Made by a program: the position numbers and the translations under genes
Shown here: one piece after another, positions 44,398-53,237 of the stretch
How the letters are laid out: every line of letters begins with the position of its first letter
Position numbering within the stretch: position 1 is the first letter of the stretch
Origin: an uncultured Myxococcales bacterium
GTDB lineage: Bacteria > Myxococcota_A > UBA9042
Direction: 5' to 3'
Length of the DNA: 64,000 nucleotides
NCBI GenBank assembly: GCA_903955385.1
Contig: CAJBNH010000031.1
Span: 24,650-88,649, forward strand
The notes under the pieces: generated by a model
Databases searched by the model: none
Told to the model about the DNA's origin: nothing
What the model saw: only the letters and a program-made list of their open reading frames with translations

Positions 44398-44422
44398 GCC
44401 GGACCAACAGCGGCGGTCCGGC
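44398..44422 (-). promoter_or_regulatory. Hairpin in the 5' region of the DsbD-like gene
   Basis: Perfect 8-base inverted repeat GCCGGACC / GGTCCGGC with a 9-base loop, 34 bases before the start codon. No T run; it may be a leader structure or an operator. Confidence 0.35.
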
Positions 44423-44543
44423 ATGGGAAGCCACGGAGCGCACATGCTAGCAACGTCGGACGCAAGGAGCCACGGCCGACCCGATCAGCAACACGGCGTG
44501 CCGCGCACGGATTCCAGTCGTTGTGCTCAAGCTGATACGGAGA

Positions 44544-44572
44544 TCGACTTGCCGGCGCAGGTTGCCTAGACT
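44544..44572 (+). promoter_or_regulatory. Candidate pgsA promoter
   Basis: -35 TCGACT (4 of 6), 17-base spacer, -10 TAGACT (4 of 6), start of transcription near 44579, 22 bases before the ATG. Confidence 0.4.
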
Positions 44573-44600
44573 GCGGGCCGGATCGAGGGGGAGCGCGACG

Positions 44601-45302
44601 ATGGAAGAACAGCCCAAGGGCCGCAAGAAGAAGCGCCGCAAGGCCATGGCCCGCTCGCCGCTGCGCGAGGAGATCCTGAACCTGCCCAACATCCTGACGA
44701 TGGGGCGGGTGGCGATCATCCCGTTCGTGATCTGGGCGATGGCGCACAGCGACGACCTGAACGCGTTCGAGTGGGACGCCCGGCGCGCCGCTGTCATCGC
44801 CACGTCGCTGTTCGCGCTGGCCTCGATCACCGACTTCCTCGACGGTTGGCTCGCGCGCAACCTGAACATGCAGTCCGTGTTCGGGCGCTTTCTCGACCCG
44901 CTGGCCGACAAGCTGCTGGTCATGGCGTGCCTGATCCAGCTCGTCGACATGAACCGGGCACCCACCTGGCTGGTCGTGCTGTTGCTTTCGCGTGAAGTGG
45001 GCATCACGGGACTGAGAGCCATCGCCGCCGAAGAAGGGTTCGAACTGCCCAGCGACCGCTGGGGCAAGTGGAAGACGGCAATGCAGATGCTGGGGCTTAT
45101 CGGCCTGCTGCTGCACTTCCCGATCTACACCGACTTCGTGTTCTTCGCAGGCGTGGTCGACTACCACCGGGTCGGCTTGGTCCTGCTGCTGCTCAGCATG
45201 GTGTTTTCGATGATCAGCGCCGTCAGCTACATGTTCTCGTTCATGCGGGCGAGTCTGGTGCAGAACACCCGTCGGACCCGTTCGACCGGGGACGCCCTCT
45301 GA
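44601..45302 (+). CDS. pgsA: CDP-diacylglycerol-glycerol-3-phosphate phosphatidyltransferase
   Basis: 233 residues. It makes phosphatidylglycerol phosphate, the committed step of anionic phospholipid synthesis, in the inner membrane. The CDP-alcohol phosphotransferase signature DFLDGWLAR plus GRFLDPLADK gives D78, D81, G82, A85, R86, G95, D99 and D103. Five to six membrane helices follow the usual PgsA plan. A basic N-terminus of about 20 residues (KGRKKKRRK) precedes the conserved LNLPNILTMGR. ATG at 44601 is used, with GGGGGAG upstream. Confidence 0.95.
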   Translation: MEEQPKGRKKKRRKAMARSPLREEILNLPNILTMGRVAIIPFVIWAMAHSDDLNAFEWDARRAAVIATSLFALASITDFLDGWLARNLNMQSVFGRFLDPLADKLLVMACLIQLVDMNRAPTWLVVLLLSREVGITGLRAIAAEEGFELPSDRWGKWKTAMQMLGLIGLLLHFPIYTDFVFFAGVVDYHRVGLVLLLLSMVFSMISAVSYMFSFMRASLVQNTRRTRSTGDAL

Positions 45303-45434
45303 GACGAGCGCCGCGCGATTCCACCCGCAAATGCTTCAAGATCAAGACACTGCGCCATATCGACCTCTTCAGGAATCTCGACCTGTCCCCAAGAACTGTT
45401 AGCCTGCAGCGTTGGCTCCCTTCCTTCGGTGACC

Positions 45435-47339
45435 ATGGCGCCCCTTCGCAATCTCTCGGCCGCACTGTGGATTCTGCTGGCAACCGCCTGCGGGACCACC
45501 GCCGAGCTCGCCCAAGCGCCAGCGCCCTCGCCCATGCCGCCGCAAGTGGCCCACCCGCCGCCGCCGCTGGTCGCAGAGACGGAACCAACGCTTGCGCTCG
45601 AGCTCGAGGGCGACCTTCGCGTGACTGAGCCGACCCGCGCCGCCCCTCGTCGCACCATGGACACCGAGCTGCACCCCCTTGTCCTGCCGCTGGCCGACCA
45701 CCTGCACCCGAGCATCGACTCGCACGCGGTAGGTTCGATCTCCGTGGGTACCGTGACGACCGGGTACTTGGCCCACGCAGCTGAAATTCCTTTGGAAGGT
45801 CCGCACCATCGAATCCTGGCCATCGCCGCGTCGCGCCAGACCCGCTTCACCACCGACGAGATGAAGTCCCTGCTGATGTGCGCCGCCCAGCGCGTTGGCA
45901 AGGCCCACCGTGGCCAGAAGCTGCACATCGGCAACCTGTCGCGCATGGGCGGCGGCCCCTTGCCGTGGAGCGTCTCGCACCACAATGGCCGTGACGTGGA
46001 TCTCGCTTTCCTTGCGCGCACTTCCAGTGGGTCGCCGGCGTCGCCCGACCGCCTGTTCCACTTCAACCGCAAGCTCGACTCGACCGACAGCCGCACGACC
46101 ATGACCTTCGACGTCCCGGCCAACTGGACGCTGGTCGAGGGACTGCTGACCTGTCCGGGGGCGGACGTCCAGCGCCTGTTCATCGCTGCGTGGCTGCGCA
46201 AGCCGCTCCTGGACTACGCCAAGAAGACCAAGAAACCCAAGGCGATACAGAAACGCGCCGCCATCTTCCTGGCGCAACCGCGCAACGCGATGGCCCACGA
46301 CGACCACCTGCACCTCCGCATCGCCTGCACCGACGAAGACGCCAGCGAGGGGTGCCTGCTGCCCGGCCGCGCCCCGCCGGAAGCCGTGGGCCAGACGCCG
46401 GGCGTGCAGGAGCGGCTGCCCAAGCTTCGCAAGGCCTTGCACAACGACGACCCGGTGGTGCGCGCCGGTGCCGCAGGGCTGCTGGGCCTGTACCGCGACG
46501 GGGACAGCGCCGAAGGGCTTGGCGCTGCTTGTCGGGACCCGGACACGCGGGTGCGGCAAGCGGCACTGCGGGCAGCGCTGGAGCTCGGCCACCCCAAGGC
46601 GGTCGCTGCAGCAGGTGAAGCGCTCGCGGTCGAGACGGATCCCCTTGCCATGGCCGTGGGTTTGCGGGGGCTGGTGCAGGCGGACGCGCTGCCGGCCGTG
46701 TTGGCACGACTTTCGGATCCACGCACGCTGCAGCCCCCCGCCGACCGCTTTGACGTGCCGCAAGTGGTCGTTCGGCGGTTGGCGGTCCAGCTCTTGTCGG
46801 AGGCTGAGTCCCTCGACGTCGCGCGCGCCGCCGCTCCTCTGCTGGGCGACGCAGACCCGTCGGTTCGCGAGGCTGCCCGTGTCACGCTGGGCCGCATCAC
46901 CAACCATACGACGCCGATGCTGGCTGCGGCGATTGCACGACTGCGCGGCACCGCCACGTCAGCGACGCCGCTCGACGACGGCTCGGAAGTCCGCCTGTGG
47001 CAAGCGTTTCTGGACGCTCTGCCCGCCGATCAAACCCGCGAGGCGCTGGTCCTCGCGGGCTTCCAGCAGCAAGGACTGCCGGTCACGGTCATCGACCGAA
47101 CGGCGCTGCCCGATCTGGTGCGCGCGCTGCTGCTTCCGGGGCCGTTGCGCCACAACGCAGGTCGGCTGATCGAGCGGATCGTGCAGAATCGTCCGATGTT
47201 GGGCCGAGGCGCCCGCAGCTCGCCCGAGACGTTCTGGCCGCCGTGGCTGGTGGCGCGACGGTTGGTGACGAGCTCGTTCGTGGCCTCGCTGTCAACCGAG
47301 TCGGCCGCGCCAGCACCGACAGCCGACGACGCGGACTAG
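45435..47339 (+). CDS. MepA-like (M74) murein endopeptidase lipoprotein with HEAT repeats
   Basis: 634 residues. The lipobox LLATACG puts lipidated Cys at 19, and a Pro-rich linker follows. Residues 115-300 are a penicillin-insensitive murein endopeptidase domain: LHIGNLSRMGGGPLPWSVSH leading to SHHNGRDVDL (H182/H183, D187, D189) and AHDDHLHLRI (H288, H291, H293), the zinc ligand pattern of LAS-type MepA. Residues 315-600 are HEAT-like helical repeats (DPVVRAGAAGLLGLYRDG, DPDTRVRQAALRAALELG, DPSVREAARVTLGRI). It should cleave D-Ala-mDAP cross-links at the inner face of the outer membrane, with HEAT repeats acting as a docking module. The ATG is used; a GTG two codons earlier exists. Confidence 0.9.
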   Translation: MAPLRNLSAALWILLATACGTTAELAQAPAPSPMPPQVAHPPPPLVAETEPTLALELEGDLRVTEPTRAAPRRTMDTELHPLVLPLADHLHPSIDSHAVGSISVGTVTTGYLAHAAEIPLEGPHHRILAIAASRQTRFTTDEMKSLLMCAAQRVGKAHRGQKLHIGNLSRMGGGPLPWSVSHHNGRDVDLAFLARTSSGSPASPDRLFHFNRKLDSTDSRTTMTFDVPANWTLVEGLLTCPGADVQRLFIAAWLRKPLLDYAKKTKKPKAIQKRAAIFLAQPRNAMAHDDHLHLRIACTDEDASEGCLLPGRAPPEAVGQTPGVQERLPKLRKALHNDDPVVRAGAAGLLGLYRDGDSAEGLGAACRDPDTRVRQAALRAALELGHPKAVAAAGEALAVETDPLAMAVGLRGLVQADALPAVLARLSDPRTLQPPADRFDVPQVVVRRLAVQLLSEAESLDVARAAAPLLGDADPSVREAARVTLGRITNHTTPMLAAAIARLRGTATSATPLDDGSEVRLWQAFLDALPADQTREALVLAGFQQQGLPVTVIDRTALPDLVRALLLPGPLRHNAGRLIERIVQNRPMLGRGARSSPETFWPPWLVARRLVTSSFVASLSTESAAPAPTADDAD

Positions 47340-47376
47340 TCTGCCGCGACAGGCCACCCTGCATCATCCCGTGGCG

Positions 47377-48012
47377 TCAGTAGCGAACCGGCGGCGGCTG
47401 GTATTCCTGAGGTTGGTCCGCAAGCGCCTGCGCTTCCGCCTCTGCTCGCCGACGGGCCTGTTCGGCCGCGTGACGGTCTGCGATCTCGGTCAGCTCGCGC
47501 TCCAGCAGCCGCATCGGCTCGACCAGTTCCCGCTGGACCTCAGGCGTTTCCAGGATCGTCACTTGCAGCTCAGCCAAGTGCTCTGGCGCAAACGACTCCG
47601 ACAGCGCCCGCCGCCAACCCGCCAGCGCCTGTCGCAACCCGACGTCCAGCCCCACGCGGCCGGGCAGACTCATCGCAAAGTCCAGCACTTCCATACGCAC
47701 CAGGGTGTCGAAGCAGAAGCGGCAGGTTTCCTCAAAGCGATCTGCATTGAATTCGCTGCGTTTGCCCATGCCGATGAGCAGCACCCGGTCAAAGGTCAGC
47801 CGTGACGTCGAGGGCGTCAGGGTCGCCTCGCGGTAGTGACCATCGACGAACTCACGCAAGACCAGCCGCGACAGCCGTCCGTTCAGGCGCCAGTCGACCA
47901 GTCCGGTCAGCCCCCGCAGCGGCCGATCGTCGGCAAAGCAGGTCAGCACCAGACAGCGGCCGTGAAGCTCGTCCAGGGACTCGAGACGGGGTTGGGCGAG
48001 CCGAACCTTCAC
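47377..48012 (-). CDS. Stand-alone leucyl aminopeptidase (M17) N-terminal-domain protein
   Basis: 211 residues, GTG start. The core (residues 10-170) matches the macro-like N-terminal domain of M17 peptidases: LVLTCFADDRPLRGLTGLVDWRLNGRLSRLV, LTFDRVLLIGMGKRSEF. No metal-binding catalytic domain follows, so it is not a peptidase. The C-terminal 40 residues are a charged helix with an unstructured tail. Its start overlaps the nusB stop (GTGA at 48009-48012). The same domain alone is found in other Myxococcota; its role is unknown, though regulatory or binding functions are conceivable. Confidence 0.85.
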   Translation of the reverse strand: MKVRLAQPRLESLDELHGRCLVLTCFADDRPLRGLTGLVDWRLNGRLSRLVLREFVDGHYREATLTPSTSRLTFDRVLLIGMGKRSEFNADRFEETCRFCFDTLVRMEVLDFAMSLPGRVGLDVGLRQALAGWRRALSESFAPEHLAELQVTILETPEVQRELVEPMRLLERELTEIADRHAAEQARRRAEAEAQALADQPQEYQPPPVRY

Positions 48013-48506
48013 GACACGGCATCCTTGGCGGACTCAGGTTCGCCTTCATCGACAGGGAGTTCGGGGCTGCGGGCCTGCGTGGTGCGGGCCTGCTCGTGGG
48101 CAATGCGGTCGAGGATGCCGTTGACGAAGGCGGCGCTGTCCTCGTTGCCGAACTTCTTGGCGATCTCGATGGCCTCGTTGATCGCGACCTTGCGCGGCAC
48201 GACATCGCCCATGAACAGGATCTCGCACGCGGCCAACCGCAGCAGGTTGCGGTCCACCGCACTCATGCGCTCGAGCTTCCAGTGGTGCGACGCGGCCTGC
48301 AGCCGACGGTCGATGGCCTCGCGGTGCTGGACGACTGCGGAGACGATGTCGGCGCAGTGGCGGCGCACGTCGTCCACCGACGCCGGCGGCTCCCCGGCGA
48401 AGCGCGACCAGTACTCGGCCATGGCGGCCTGGATCCCGACGGGCGTCCAGTCCAACCCGAAGAGGATCTGCAGCGCGGCTTCCCGCGCCCTGCGACGGCT
48501 GCCCAT
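48009..48506 (-). CDS. nusB: Transcription antitermination factor NusB
   Basis: 165 residues. NusB pairs with NusE (S10) for rRNA antitermination. Motifs are SRRRAREAALQILFGLDW near the N-terminus, WKLERMSAVDRNLLRLAACEILF and VAINEAIEIAKKFGNEDSAAFVNGILD. About 20 extra acidic residues close the chain. It begins 3 bases after ribH, the common ribH-nusB pairing. Confidence 0.97.
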   Translation of the reverse strand: MGSRRRAREAALQILFGLDWTPVGIQAAMAEYWSRFAGEPPASVDDVRRHCADIVSAVVQHREAIDRRLQAASHHWKLERMSAVDRNLLRLAACEILFMGDVVPRKVAINEAIEIAKKFGNEDSAAFVNGILDRIAHEQARTTQARSPELPVDEGEPESAKDAVS

Positions 48507-48509
48507 GGA

Positions 48510-48989
48510 CTACTCCTTACCCGCAGACCGCAGCTTGCGCAGCAGGTCGGCCATTTCGATGCCGGCAAGTGCACTCTCGGCGCCCTTGTTGCCGGCCTTG
48601 GTCCCGGCGCGCTCAATGGCCTGCTCGATGGTATCGGTCGTCAGCACGCCGAAGATGACCGGCACGCCCGTGGACAGTGAGGCCGCGGCCACGCCCTTGG
48701 CACACTCACCGGCCACGAGGTCGAAGTGGGCGGTCGAGCCGCGGATGATGGCGCCCAGACACAGCACCGCGTCGTAGCGACCGGCGCGCGCCATGGTCTG
48801 TGCGGCGAGCGGAATCTCGAAGGCGCCCGGCACTCTGGCCACGTCGACGGCGTCGGTGTCCACGCCGCTGCGCTTCAGTGCATCAAGCGCCCCGTCGAGC
48901 AACCGCTCGGTGATGAAGCCGTTGAACCGCGGCAGCACGATGCCGAACCGCAGGCCAGAGCCGCTGAGATGTCCTTCGAAAGTTGCCAT
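48510..48989 (-). CDS. ribH: 6,7-dimethyl-8-ribityllumazine synthase
   Basis: 159 residues. RibH condenses 5-amino-6-ribitylaminouracil with dihydroxybutanone phosphate in riboflavin synthesis. Motifs are [56 protein letters not shown] and [27 protein letters not shown] at 48987-48989. The lipoprotein gene upstream ends 49 bases before it, so a shared transcript is likely. Other rib genes are not in the window. Confidence 0.97.
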   Translation of the reverse strand: MATFEGHLSGSGLRFGIVLPRFNGFITERLLDGALDALKRSGVDTDAVDVARVPGAFEIPLAAQTMARAGRYDAVLCLGAIIRGSTAHFDLVAGECAKGVAAASLSTGVPVIFGVLTTDTIEQAIERAGTKAGNKGAESALAGIEMADLLRKLRSAGKE

Positions 48990-49038
48990 GGCGTTTCAAG
49001 CCTTTGCCGCAGAATACGGCGTGGGGGAGGAACTGCGG

Positions 49039-50829
49039 TCAGTGCGACAGCACGATCTCGCCGGGCTGCGAGTCGTAGGTCTGCAACATGGGCAGGCTGG
49101 CCTTGCAGCAACGGCCCTCGGGATCGACGTACGGTGTGGTGGCGGCCTCGCCGGTGAACGCCAGACGGGTCGTGCCGCCGGCCTCGTCGCGCCTCACGAT
49201 CACGGCATCTGCGAGCACCGTCAGCCCCTCGAACTGCAGGTTGGCCTTGCCCTCAGCGTACACCACGAAGCGGTCGTGCAGCCCGCTGCCGAGCAGGATG
49301 CCCTTCATCCAGAAATCCGCATAGTCGGTCTTCGAAGTGCAGTCGAAAAAGCGCCCGGTGAACGTGGGCTTGCAGTCAAACGTCGCGGTGCGGCTGCCGT
49401 CCAGATCCGCTGGGGCAACCTGATTGGTCGTGCCCTTCTTCCACGCTGCGGTGAACCCGGCCGAGTCGCAGGTGTCTGCGTGCTTGACGCACTTCGGCGT
49501 GCCATTGACGTGCATCTTCAGGGTGGCGGCCGACGGCAGCTTGGGGAAGACCTGGGCGTTGCCCACAGGCAGCTTCCACTTCGCCCGCTCGGTCTTGTCC
49601 ATCCGCGACAGCACGCTGGAACCCGCCGCCGCCATTGCGGTTTCCAGGTCCTTGCCCGCCCCCAGCGTGCCCAACAGCCGCGCCACCGCCGCCACGACCT
49701 GCGGCCCGGTCAGCTCCGCCGCAAAGCCGACGACCGGCCGATACCGCGCGGGGACCTCGACCGTCTTGCTGTCGAGGCTGACCACGCGCTCCTGCACGAC
49801 CTGATACAGCCCTTCGGCCAGGGTCGCCGGATCGAAGAAATAGTCCGGGTGCAGGGTGTTGGCGCCCGCCAGGACGATCAGGCCCGGACCGCCCAGCGGC
49901 GGCGCGTCCAGCCGATCGCCAAGCGTCTTGGCAGAATACAGCTCGTCGCCCAGCACGCCGCGCGAAACGGTCATGCCCATCGGCCGCGCCGGCTTGACGG
50001 GCGGAGACTCGGGCTTGGGTCCGGGAAACTTCTCGACCACGCCTGCGCCCACCCAGATCAGCACGTCCAAGGGCGTCAGGGCGGTCAGCAGGTTGTCCAC
50101 GTCCGACCGCCGTGCGTAGTGGATCACCTCGACCGTGTCGAACAGCCCCGACTTGGCCGCCGCAGCCCGAATCGCCTCGACGTCCGACCCGACCTCTGGC
50201 CCCAAGGCGTGCACGATGGCGCAGCGCCGCTGACCGAACTTCACGAGGCCCAGCTTGCCCTTGGCCAACGCAGCGTCCACCACCGTCGCCTGGTTGAGGG
50301 CGCCCAGCAGGGTGGGATCCTTGTCGACATTGTGCGCCTGAAGGTGCTTGACCATCACGGGGTCGCCCAAGGTGAACTTGGTCACCGGGGTCCCGTCGGC
50401 AGCGGCGAACACCGCGCCCTCGTCGGTGTAGACCGCCTTGCCCACAGCGCAGACGCCGAGCTTGTCGCACTGGCGGTAGAGGCCGACGACCGAAGAGCGT
50501 GCGGCCGTCGCGCTTGCGGCGTACTCGGCCCACAGCAGCGTCCGCCCGAGGCTGTCTTCAATGCGACCCGCAACTTGAAAGGAGAGCCCTGTCTCAGCCA
50601 CCAGTCCGGCCAGCGCGGGATCCGAATCGACCGCCACCTGCCAATCTGCCAGCGCGATGGGCTGCTGCATGGTGCGCTTGCCGCGGCTCGGCGTGTCGTC
50701 CCCTCCGTCGTCACTGCAGGCCACGGAAAGGAGAGCGGCCAAGCTCCACGCAGCGCACCGGACGAGCCGTCGGCCGGTCCCCGCGAGGGGCGCTTTGCGG
50801 TCGATGCGTGCAAGGGGCGACAGGAACAT
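49039..50829 (-). CDS. Lipoprotein of unknown function
   Basis: 596 residues. The ATG at 50827-50829 has AAGGAG 6 bases upstream. The lipobox LLSVACS is followed by an acidic linker. The mature part mixes helices and strands, with segments such as GLIVLAGANTLHPDYFFDP, GEELYSAKTLGDRLD-like (ELYSAKTLGDRLDAPPLGG) and six or more cysteines in the C-terminal third (PKCVKHADTCDSAGF, DCKPTFTGRFFDC, EGRCCKASL). No family is recognised. A promoter is visible 45-70 bases upstream. It is the first gene of the unit that continues with ribH and nusB. Confidence 0.75.
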   Translation of the reverse strand: MFLSPLARIDRKAPLAGTGRRLVRCAAWSLAALLSVACSDDGGDDTPSRGKRTMQQPIALADWQVAVDSDPALAGLVAETGLSFQVAGRIEDSLGRTLLWAEYAASATAARSSVVGLYRQCDKLGVCAVGKAVYTDEGAVFAAADGTPVTKFTLGDPVMVKHLQAHNVDKDPTLLGALNQATVVDAALAKGKLGLVKFGQRRCAIVHALGPEVGSDVEAIRAAAAKSGLFDTVEVIHYARRSDVDNLLTALTPLDVLIWVGAGVVEKFPGPKPESPPVKPARPMGMTVSRGVLGDELYSAKTLGDRLDAPPLGGPGLIVLAGANTLHPDYFFDPATLAEGLYQVVQERVVSLDSKTVEVPARYRPVVGFAAELTGPQVVAAVARLLGTLGAGKDLETAMAAAGSSVLSRMDKTERAKWKLPVGNAQVFPKLPSAATLKMHVNGTPKCVKHADTCDSAGFTAAWKKGTTNQVAPADLDGSRTATFDCKPTFTGRFFDCTSKTDYADFWMKGILLGSGLHDRFVVYAEGKANLQFEGLTVLADAVIVRRDEAGGTTRLAFTGEAATTPYVDPEGRCCKASLPMLQTYDSQPGEIVLSH

Positions 50830-50870
50830 CGTTTCTCCTTCCTCCGGGCGCGCCGGCGCGAGGCGGCGGG

Positions 50871-50899
50871 AGTCTACGCGCGACGTTCGGGCGAGACAA
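50871..50899 (-). promoter_or_regulatory. Predicted promoter of the lipoprotein-ribH-nusB unit
   Basis: Minus strand: -35 TTGTCT (50894-50899, 4 of 6), 17-base spacer, -10 TAGACT (50871-50876, 4 of 6). Confidence 0.5.
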
Positions 50900-51001
50900 G
50901 CACGGCCGCGGCCTGGTGCGGGCAGATCGGTCCGCGTGTTGGAGCGTCTGAGGCAATGGGCTCGGCTGCATTCCGTCGGGCACCGGGAGGCACCGGAATG
51001 T

Positions 51002-51029
51002 TTGACAGTCTTGCCCAGTTTCGCATAAC
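51002..51029 (+). promoter_or_regulatory. Predicted promoter of the first AgmX/PglI paralogue
   Basis: -35 TTGACA (perfect), 16-base spacer, -10 CATAAC (4 of 6). Start of transcription near 51036, about 85 bases before the ATG. Confidence 0.55.
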
Positions 51030-51120
51030 GTCGCCGCGGTGCGTTGTGCCTCGCATGAATCGATTGCTGCGGCCAACACCCCCCAATTCTGGTACTGCGT
51101 CTCGCCCGGCTGAGGTCATC

Positions 51121-52902
51121 ATGAGCGTGCTTCCTCGCAATCTCCGCATCGGCATCGTCTATCGGGGCGCGATCGTCCACGAAGAGGTGCTGGACCGTCG
51201 CATCGACGTCTCCGTCGGCCTGCGTGCGGGCGCGACCATCCAGCTGCCAGCCAAGCAGTACCCCGACTTCCCTGACGCCATTGACGTTCTGGCGATTGAA
51301 GGCAACCAGTACTACCTGGTCGTCCCTCAGGATCCCAACGCCCGGATCAGCCTGCGCGGCACCACGACGGCCGCGGCTCCGGTGATGGTCAAGGGCAAGC
51401 GCTGCCTGCCGGCTGAGGCCGCTGCCGGTGGCTCGATTGTGCTGGGCGACGTCTCGATCATGTTCCAGTTCGTGCGCGCGGACACGACGCCGATGGTGAC
51501 GCGCGAGCGCACGGTGCTGCGTATCGGTCTGGTGTTCGACGAGCGCCTGATCTCGGACCGCATCTTCCCCGATGACCGCAAGGTCTCGATCGGTAACGGC
51601 AAAGACCAGCAGATCGTACTCCCGCCGGACGACTATCAGGGCCCGCCGCTACACTTCGTGAACAACAAGGACGGCTCCGTCACGATGCGGGTGCCCGCAG
51701 CGATTTCCTCGAAGGTTCGCGTTGCGGTCGATGGATCGCCGATGGAACTCAAGGATTTGCAGGCCAAGGGCAAGGCACGGCAAGAGGGCAACGACGTCAT
51801 CTGCCACCTCGCACTGGGCACCCGTGGCCGGGCGACATTGGGCGAGCACACGGTGCTGTTCCAGGTGGTGAAGCAGACGCTCATCGTCCCGGCAACGCCG
51901 CCGAAGTCGCTGGGGCAGAAGCTGCTCAGTCCGTTCATGGGTGACCCGACGTGGTCGCTCTCGTTCCTGATCGCGTTCCTGCTGACCACCTCGATCGTCG
52001 GTCAGGCCCTGCTGTTCCAGCAAACCACCGGCCGCTACCTGAACAAGGCCAAGGCGGAAGAGGAGCTGGCCAACACCACGTACGAGGTCGTCATCGAGCA
52101 AAAGGAAGAGGTCAAGGCTCCTGAGCCCGAAAAGGAGACCATCGACATCAAGAGCGACGAGGCCAAGAAGGCCGAAGAGAAGGAGGTCGCCAAGGCCGAC
52201 GACAAACCTTCCAAGGCCGCCAAGGCCGACGAAAAGCCCCAGTCCACGGGCAAGACCGTGGAAGATCTGGAAGAGCGCCGCCGCAACGCACGGGAGACCG
52301 TAGCCAAGACGACCATTGCAGGCGCGTTCATGAATCAGGGCGGCGCGGCGACCAAGCTGTTCGGCGAAGCCGGCGAGGGTGAGGCCGGCGACGTGGTGGC
52401 CAAGCAGTTCGGCGGCGACGGCGGCGATGCAGGCGACGCCAACGGCCCAGGTGGCGGCCTGAAGCTGGCGGGCGGCGGCGGCGGCGGCGCGACCATGGAG
52501 AAGGTCAACACCGGCAAGGCCAAGGGCTTTGGCGCCCGCGAGGCCTCCGAGACCAAGGTCGAGGCGAAAAAGGAAGAAGCGAAGGTCAACATCAAGCTCT
52601 CGATGGGCGAGATGGGCGGGTCCGGCGAGGCCAAGTCCGACATCGCCAAGGTCGTCTCACGCAAGAACTCCGCGGTGCAGCGCTGCTACGAGCAGGCCCT
52701 GCGCGACAACCCGGAGGAGGGCGGCAAGGTCAAGGTCATCTTTACCGTCGGCACCGCGGGCACCATTACCGACGTCACGGTGTCGGGCGCGGCTGGCGCC
52801 TTCTCGGACTGCATCAAGAACAAGTTCCTGGCGATTCGTGGTCTGCCGACGCTGCCTGCGCCACAGTCGTTCAACCAGTCCTACGTCTTCGCCAAGAACT
52901 AG
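51121..52902 (+). CDS. AgmX/PglI-type envelope protein, paralogue 1
   Basis: 593 residues. The ATG at 51121 has GAGGT 4 bases upstream. Residues 1-120 and 130-255 form two related beta-rich units (FHA-like, for example RKVSIGNGKDQQIVLPPDDY), but without the phosphopeptide-binding residues. A membrane helix at about 278-299 (WSLSFLIAFLLTTSIVGQAL) is followed by a Lys/Glu linker and a Gly/Ala-rich section. The C-terminal 95 residues are the AgmX/PglI domain (VVSRKNSAVQRCYEQAL, then FSDCIKNKF) with two conserved Cys that may form a disulfide and a TonB-like fold. This resembles GltG/GltJ of Myxococcus, which link the inner-membrane motor to the outer membrane. Confidence 0.9.
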   Translation: MSVLPRNLRIGIVYRGAIVHEEVLDRRIDVSVGLRAGATIQLPAKQYPDFPDAIDVLAIEGNQYYLVVPQDPNARISLRGTTTAAAPVMVKGKRCLPAEAAAGGSIVLGDVSIMFQFVRADTTPMVTRERTVLRIGLVFDERLISDRIFPDDRKVSIGNGKDQQIVLPPDDYQGPPLHFVNNKDGSVTMRVPAAISSKVRVAVDGSPMELKDLQAKGKARQEGNDVICHLALGTRGRATLGEHTVLFQVVKQTLIVPATPPKSLGQKLLSPFMGDPTWSLSFLIAFLLTTSIVGQALLFQQTTGRYLNKAKAEEELANTTYEVVIEQKEEVKAPEPEKETIDIKSDEAKKAEEKEVAKADDKPSKAAKADEKPQSTGKTVEDLEERRRNARETVAKTTIAGAFMNQGGAATKLFGEAGEGEAGDVVAKQFGGDGGDAGDANGPGGGLKLAGGGGGGATMEKVNTGKAKGFGAREASETKVEAKKEEAKVNIKLSMGEMGGSGEAKSDIAKVVSRKNSAVQRCYEQALRDNPEEGGKVKVIFTVGTAGTITDVTVSGAAGAFSDCIKNKFLAIRGLPTLPAPQSFNQSYVFAKN

Positions 52903-53237
52903 CCGCAGAGATGCGACGGTACATCTGTGAGGAAATATGAGGGCCTTTCCCTCGGGCATCCGGCAGGCATGGTCGACGTGGTCGAACCGCTCGACGCACC
53001 TGACTTTTCTCCGAATCGCTGCCACGGATCCTTTGGGCCAGGAACGGGATGTGAAGTTTGACAGGGTTGTCGGCAGGCCATTAGCATGGGTTCAGCGTTG
53101 CCGTTTCATGTTGGGGCAGCGCGAGTGGTCCTCCTGCCCAACATGGGTCCGTACCAACCCCGTCCGGAGTCCGGTTGCCTACAGTGGCCATCGGATGTGA
53201 TTCAGGTGGTGGAAGTCAGGCGACAGGGAGCGTGGGA
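52903..53237. other. Intergenic region between the two AgmX/PglI paralogues
   Basis: 335 bases with no gene that I can support. It holds the second promoter (53058-53087). The last part contains a GGGCAGC-like and AACATGGGTCC segment without clear symmetry. I see no terminator hairpin. Confidence 0.65.
53058..53087 (+). promoter_or_regulatory. Predicted promoter of the second AgmX/PglI paralogue
   Basis: -35 TTGACA (53058-53063, perfect), 18-base spacer, -10 TAGCAT (53082-53087, 4 of 6). Both paralogues thus start at their own TTGACA promoter. Confidence 0.5.

Noticed and set aside
48793..51120. Long N-terminal extension of the first AgmX/PglI gene
   Set aside because: The upstream part is antisense to ribH and the lipoprotein gene; the ATG at 51121 has a ribosome binding site and a promoter just upstream.
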